From positions 73,459,595 to 73,523,594 of the forward strand of contig NC_083601.1 of assembly GCF_029168945.1 (NCBI RefSeq): a DNA stretch of 64,000 nucleotides, given 5' to 3'. The DNA is from Cannabis sativa. Taxonomy: Eukaryota; Streptophyta; Magnoliopsida; Rosales; Cannabaceae. How positions within the stretch are numbered: the stretch's first letter is position 1; every line of letters begins with the position of its first letter. Made by a program: the position numbers and the translations under genes. Below the pieces are notes generated by a model that was given only the letters and a program-made list of their open reading frames with translations, made no database searches and had not been told where the DNA came from. Positions 62,517-64,000 of this stretch are shown here, in pieces.

Positions 62517-64000
62517 GCACTAATATAAAACAAAAGGTGCATTTCAAATAATCTCAACACCTTGATATACAAATCAAGTGCAGTAGTAGTATACTCCTCG
62601 TAATAGGATCTGACAGGTTGAATTAAACACAACCTTTTCTCCACCATTACATTTCCTTAATCACAAAATACTTGATAATATGAAATTCCTTTCTATATGT
62701 CTACTCTCTTGGGATACTGGATTCTATACTTTCGGCAACTACTTTTTGGTTAATCAGGAAGTAACACTAGTAGTTAAGAAATGTTGGAACATTGCCAAAA
62801 ATGTATAGAACTTTCCTTAGACTGAATAAGTACCTTTCCTACAACTTTAACATTCAGTCTCTCTCTGGTAGACTTAGAGACTTCAGATAGGCTTTTACAC
62901 TTCTCCAAAATCACTACTCCCCCCCCAGAGTAATCACCATCTTATCAGCAGACTTTCTAGCACAAAGGCAAGTCTAGAAATATGATGTGGTGTAGTCTAA
63001 GAGTATTAAATACACCCTTATCGACTAACATATAGTTCCTCTTTTTAATCTTAAGATTTACTTGATTGTCTTCCAATGTTCCTTTCCTGAATTAATCTGA
63101 TACCTACTCATTACTCCCACTCAACAGCAGGTGTCTGGTCTAAGGCATACTAAAGCATATCTGAGACCTCTCACTGTTGATTCAAGGAATTCTTTCATGG
63201 CTTTATCTTTTCTGGAATAGTTGAGACTTTTCCTTAGATAAATAAAATCTATGTCCAGAAGTTGAGAAGCTTCTATAGATTGCCATTAGAAAAGAAAATG
63301 CTTCAGCATCTTACTAAAGTAAGTTGCTTGCATTAGAGTAAGTAATTAACTAGGTATACCATAAGCCATAGGTTTAAATAAACTTAAACCTATAATACTA
63401 GGAACATGAAGTTTTGTTAAGTCCATTGAATAGACTTATTAACAAAAATTTCGTTTCATGTCCTTGTAATAGAAAACTTTAGGTTACTCCATGTGAATGG
63501 ATTAAACCATAGTTCTCTTGGCTTTTCTTCTTAGTTTCTTATTTTGACAATCCATCACTTGTTTAAACTCACAATGAATTTTAATCACTAGTGTCTTCCA
63601 GGTCATAAGAAGGTGAGTTCCTGGAAACCCTCCCACTACTACAAGGTACCGTGAATTATGTCTAAGAAAACTAAATGGTATTGACCTCTTTGCTTGTGTC
63701 AAAACTACTGAGGCTGTGGGATCATCTTATAAAGAATAAGATGATAAAACACTTTTGGAATCAAGAAAATTATCTCCTTTATTTGCTACTTTGTTTTCAG
63801 ACTTAGTCATTTTCTTAGAGAAGTAGTATTTGTTTAAACAAACACTTTCTTATCTAATGACTATGGGATGGTCCACCCCTAATCACTTAGAATAGCTAAC
63901 AAACATGGAAACCTTGGTTAACAGTTCTAGCTTTTCTTAAGATTTCGATTAGGTCATCCATGAATCTAGTAATGGTTTACACTAAGTACACAACCATTCC
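62517..64000 (-). pseudogene. Copia pol relic in element E
   Basis: On the minus strand, about 63180-63050 keeps the same broken reverse transcriptase/RNase H block as C. Sequence from 63200 to 64000 extends further into decayed pol with many stops. A 66-codon frame at 63502-63702 shows no clear motif. No gag is seen before the window ends. Confidence 0.65.

Larger units (their letters stand above)
43714..64000 (-). mobile_element. Copia-type element E (3' part; runs off right edge)
   Basis: The 3' LTR is in two pieces, 43714-43901 and 60831-62505, separated by the tandem gypsy array. Then come the polypurine tract (62506-62516) and about 1.5 kb of interior. Joined, the LTR is about 1.86 kb, in line with C and D. 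The interior matches C closely and extends it inward (63441 onward). The 5' LTR is off the window. Confidence 0.88.

Overview
This window is plant nuclear DNA, almost certainly a heterochromatic or intergenic stretch. Nearly all of it is transposable elements stacked inside one another: Ty1/copia-type and Ty3/gypsy Tekay-type LTR retrotransposons, CACTA and hAT DNA transposons, and small AT-rich inverted-repeat elements. There is no operon-like gene order. I see no rRNA, tRNA gene, CRISPR or bacterial feature. The species cannot be named from the sequence alone.

Left stack (1-15012): a Tekay-type gypsy element on the minus strand (gag-protease open to the window edge, then its 5' LTR at 1688-3555) sits inside the 3' LTR of copia-type element A (3556-12186, minus). 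A is itself inserted in copia-type element C (12187-15012, plus strand, 3' end only). A encodes a Gag protein but no working Pol.

Middle (15013-34078): AT-rich sequence, then a CACTA element (17755-22943). It carries a multi-exon gene with a coiled-coil start, a DUF8039-like part and a Ulp1/C48-like protease end, framed by large terminal hairpins. A small inverted-repeat element sits in its last intron. Next comes what looks like the last two coding exons of an unrecognised host gene. Its final intron is split by element B (23197-33385, minus), a complete sister of A with 1912-bp LTRs and a perfect 5-bp target duplication.

Right (34079-64000): element D (34079-40748) is a complete copia-type element with no coding capacity, a 5-bp target duplication and an inserted hAT MITE. 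A CACTA terminus follows at 41671. Element E (43714 to beyond the right edge) has its 3' LTR split by a 16.9-kb tandem Tekay array with the structure LTR-internal-LTR-internal-LTR (43902-60830). The middle LTR is a mosaic of the two outer ones, with a switch point between about 52413 and 52483. This is the expected scar of unequal crossing-over.

How they work together: the copia-type elements form a hierarchy. C and E keep relics of reverse transcriptase/RNase H, A and B keep only gag (with a textbook intron at the gag end), and D keeps only LTRs, primer site, polypurine tract and part of the leader. All would need enzymes supplied from elsewhere. Differences between near-identical copies fall strikingly often at CNG trinucleotides, so several apparent frameshifts may be consensus errors at methylated cytosines rather than true mutations.
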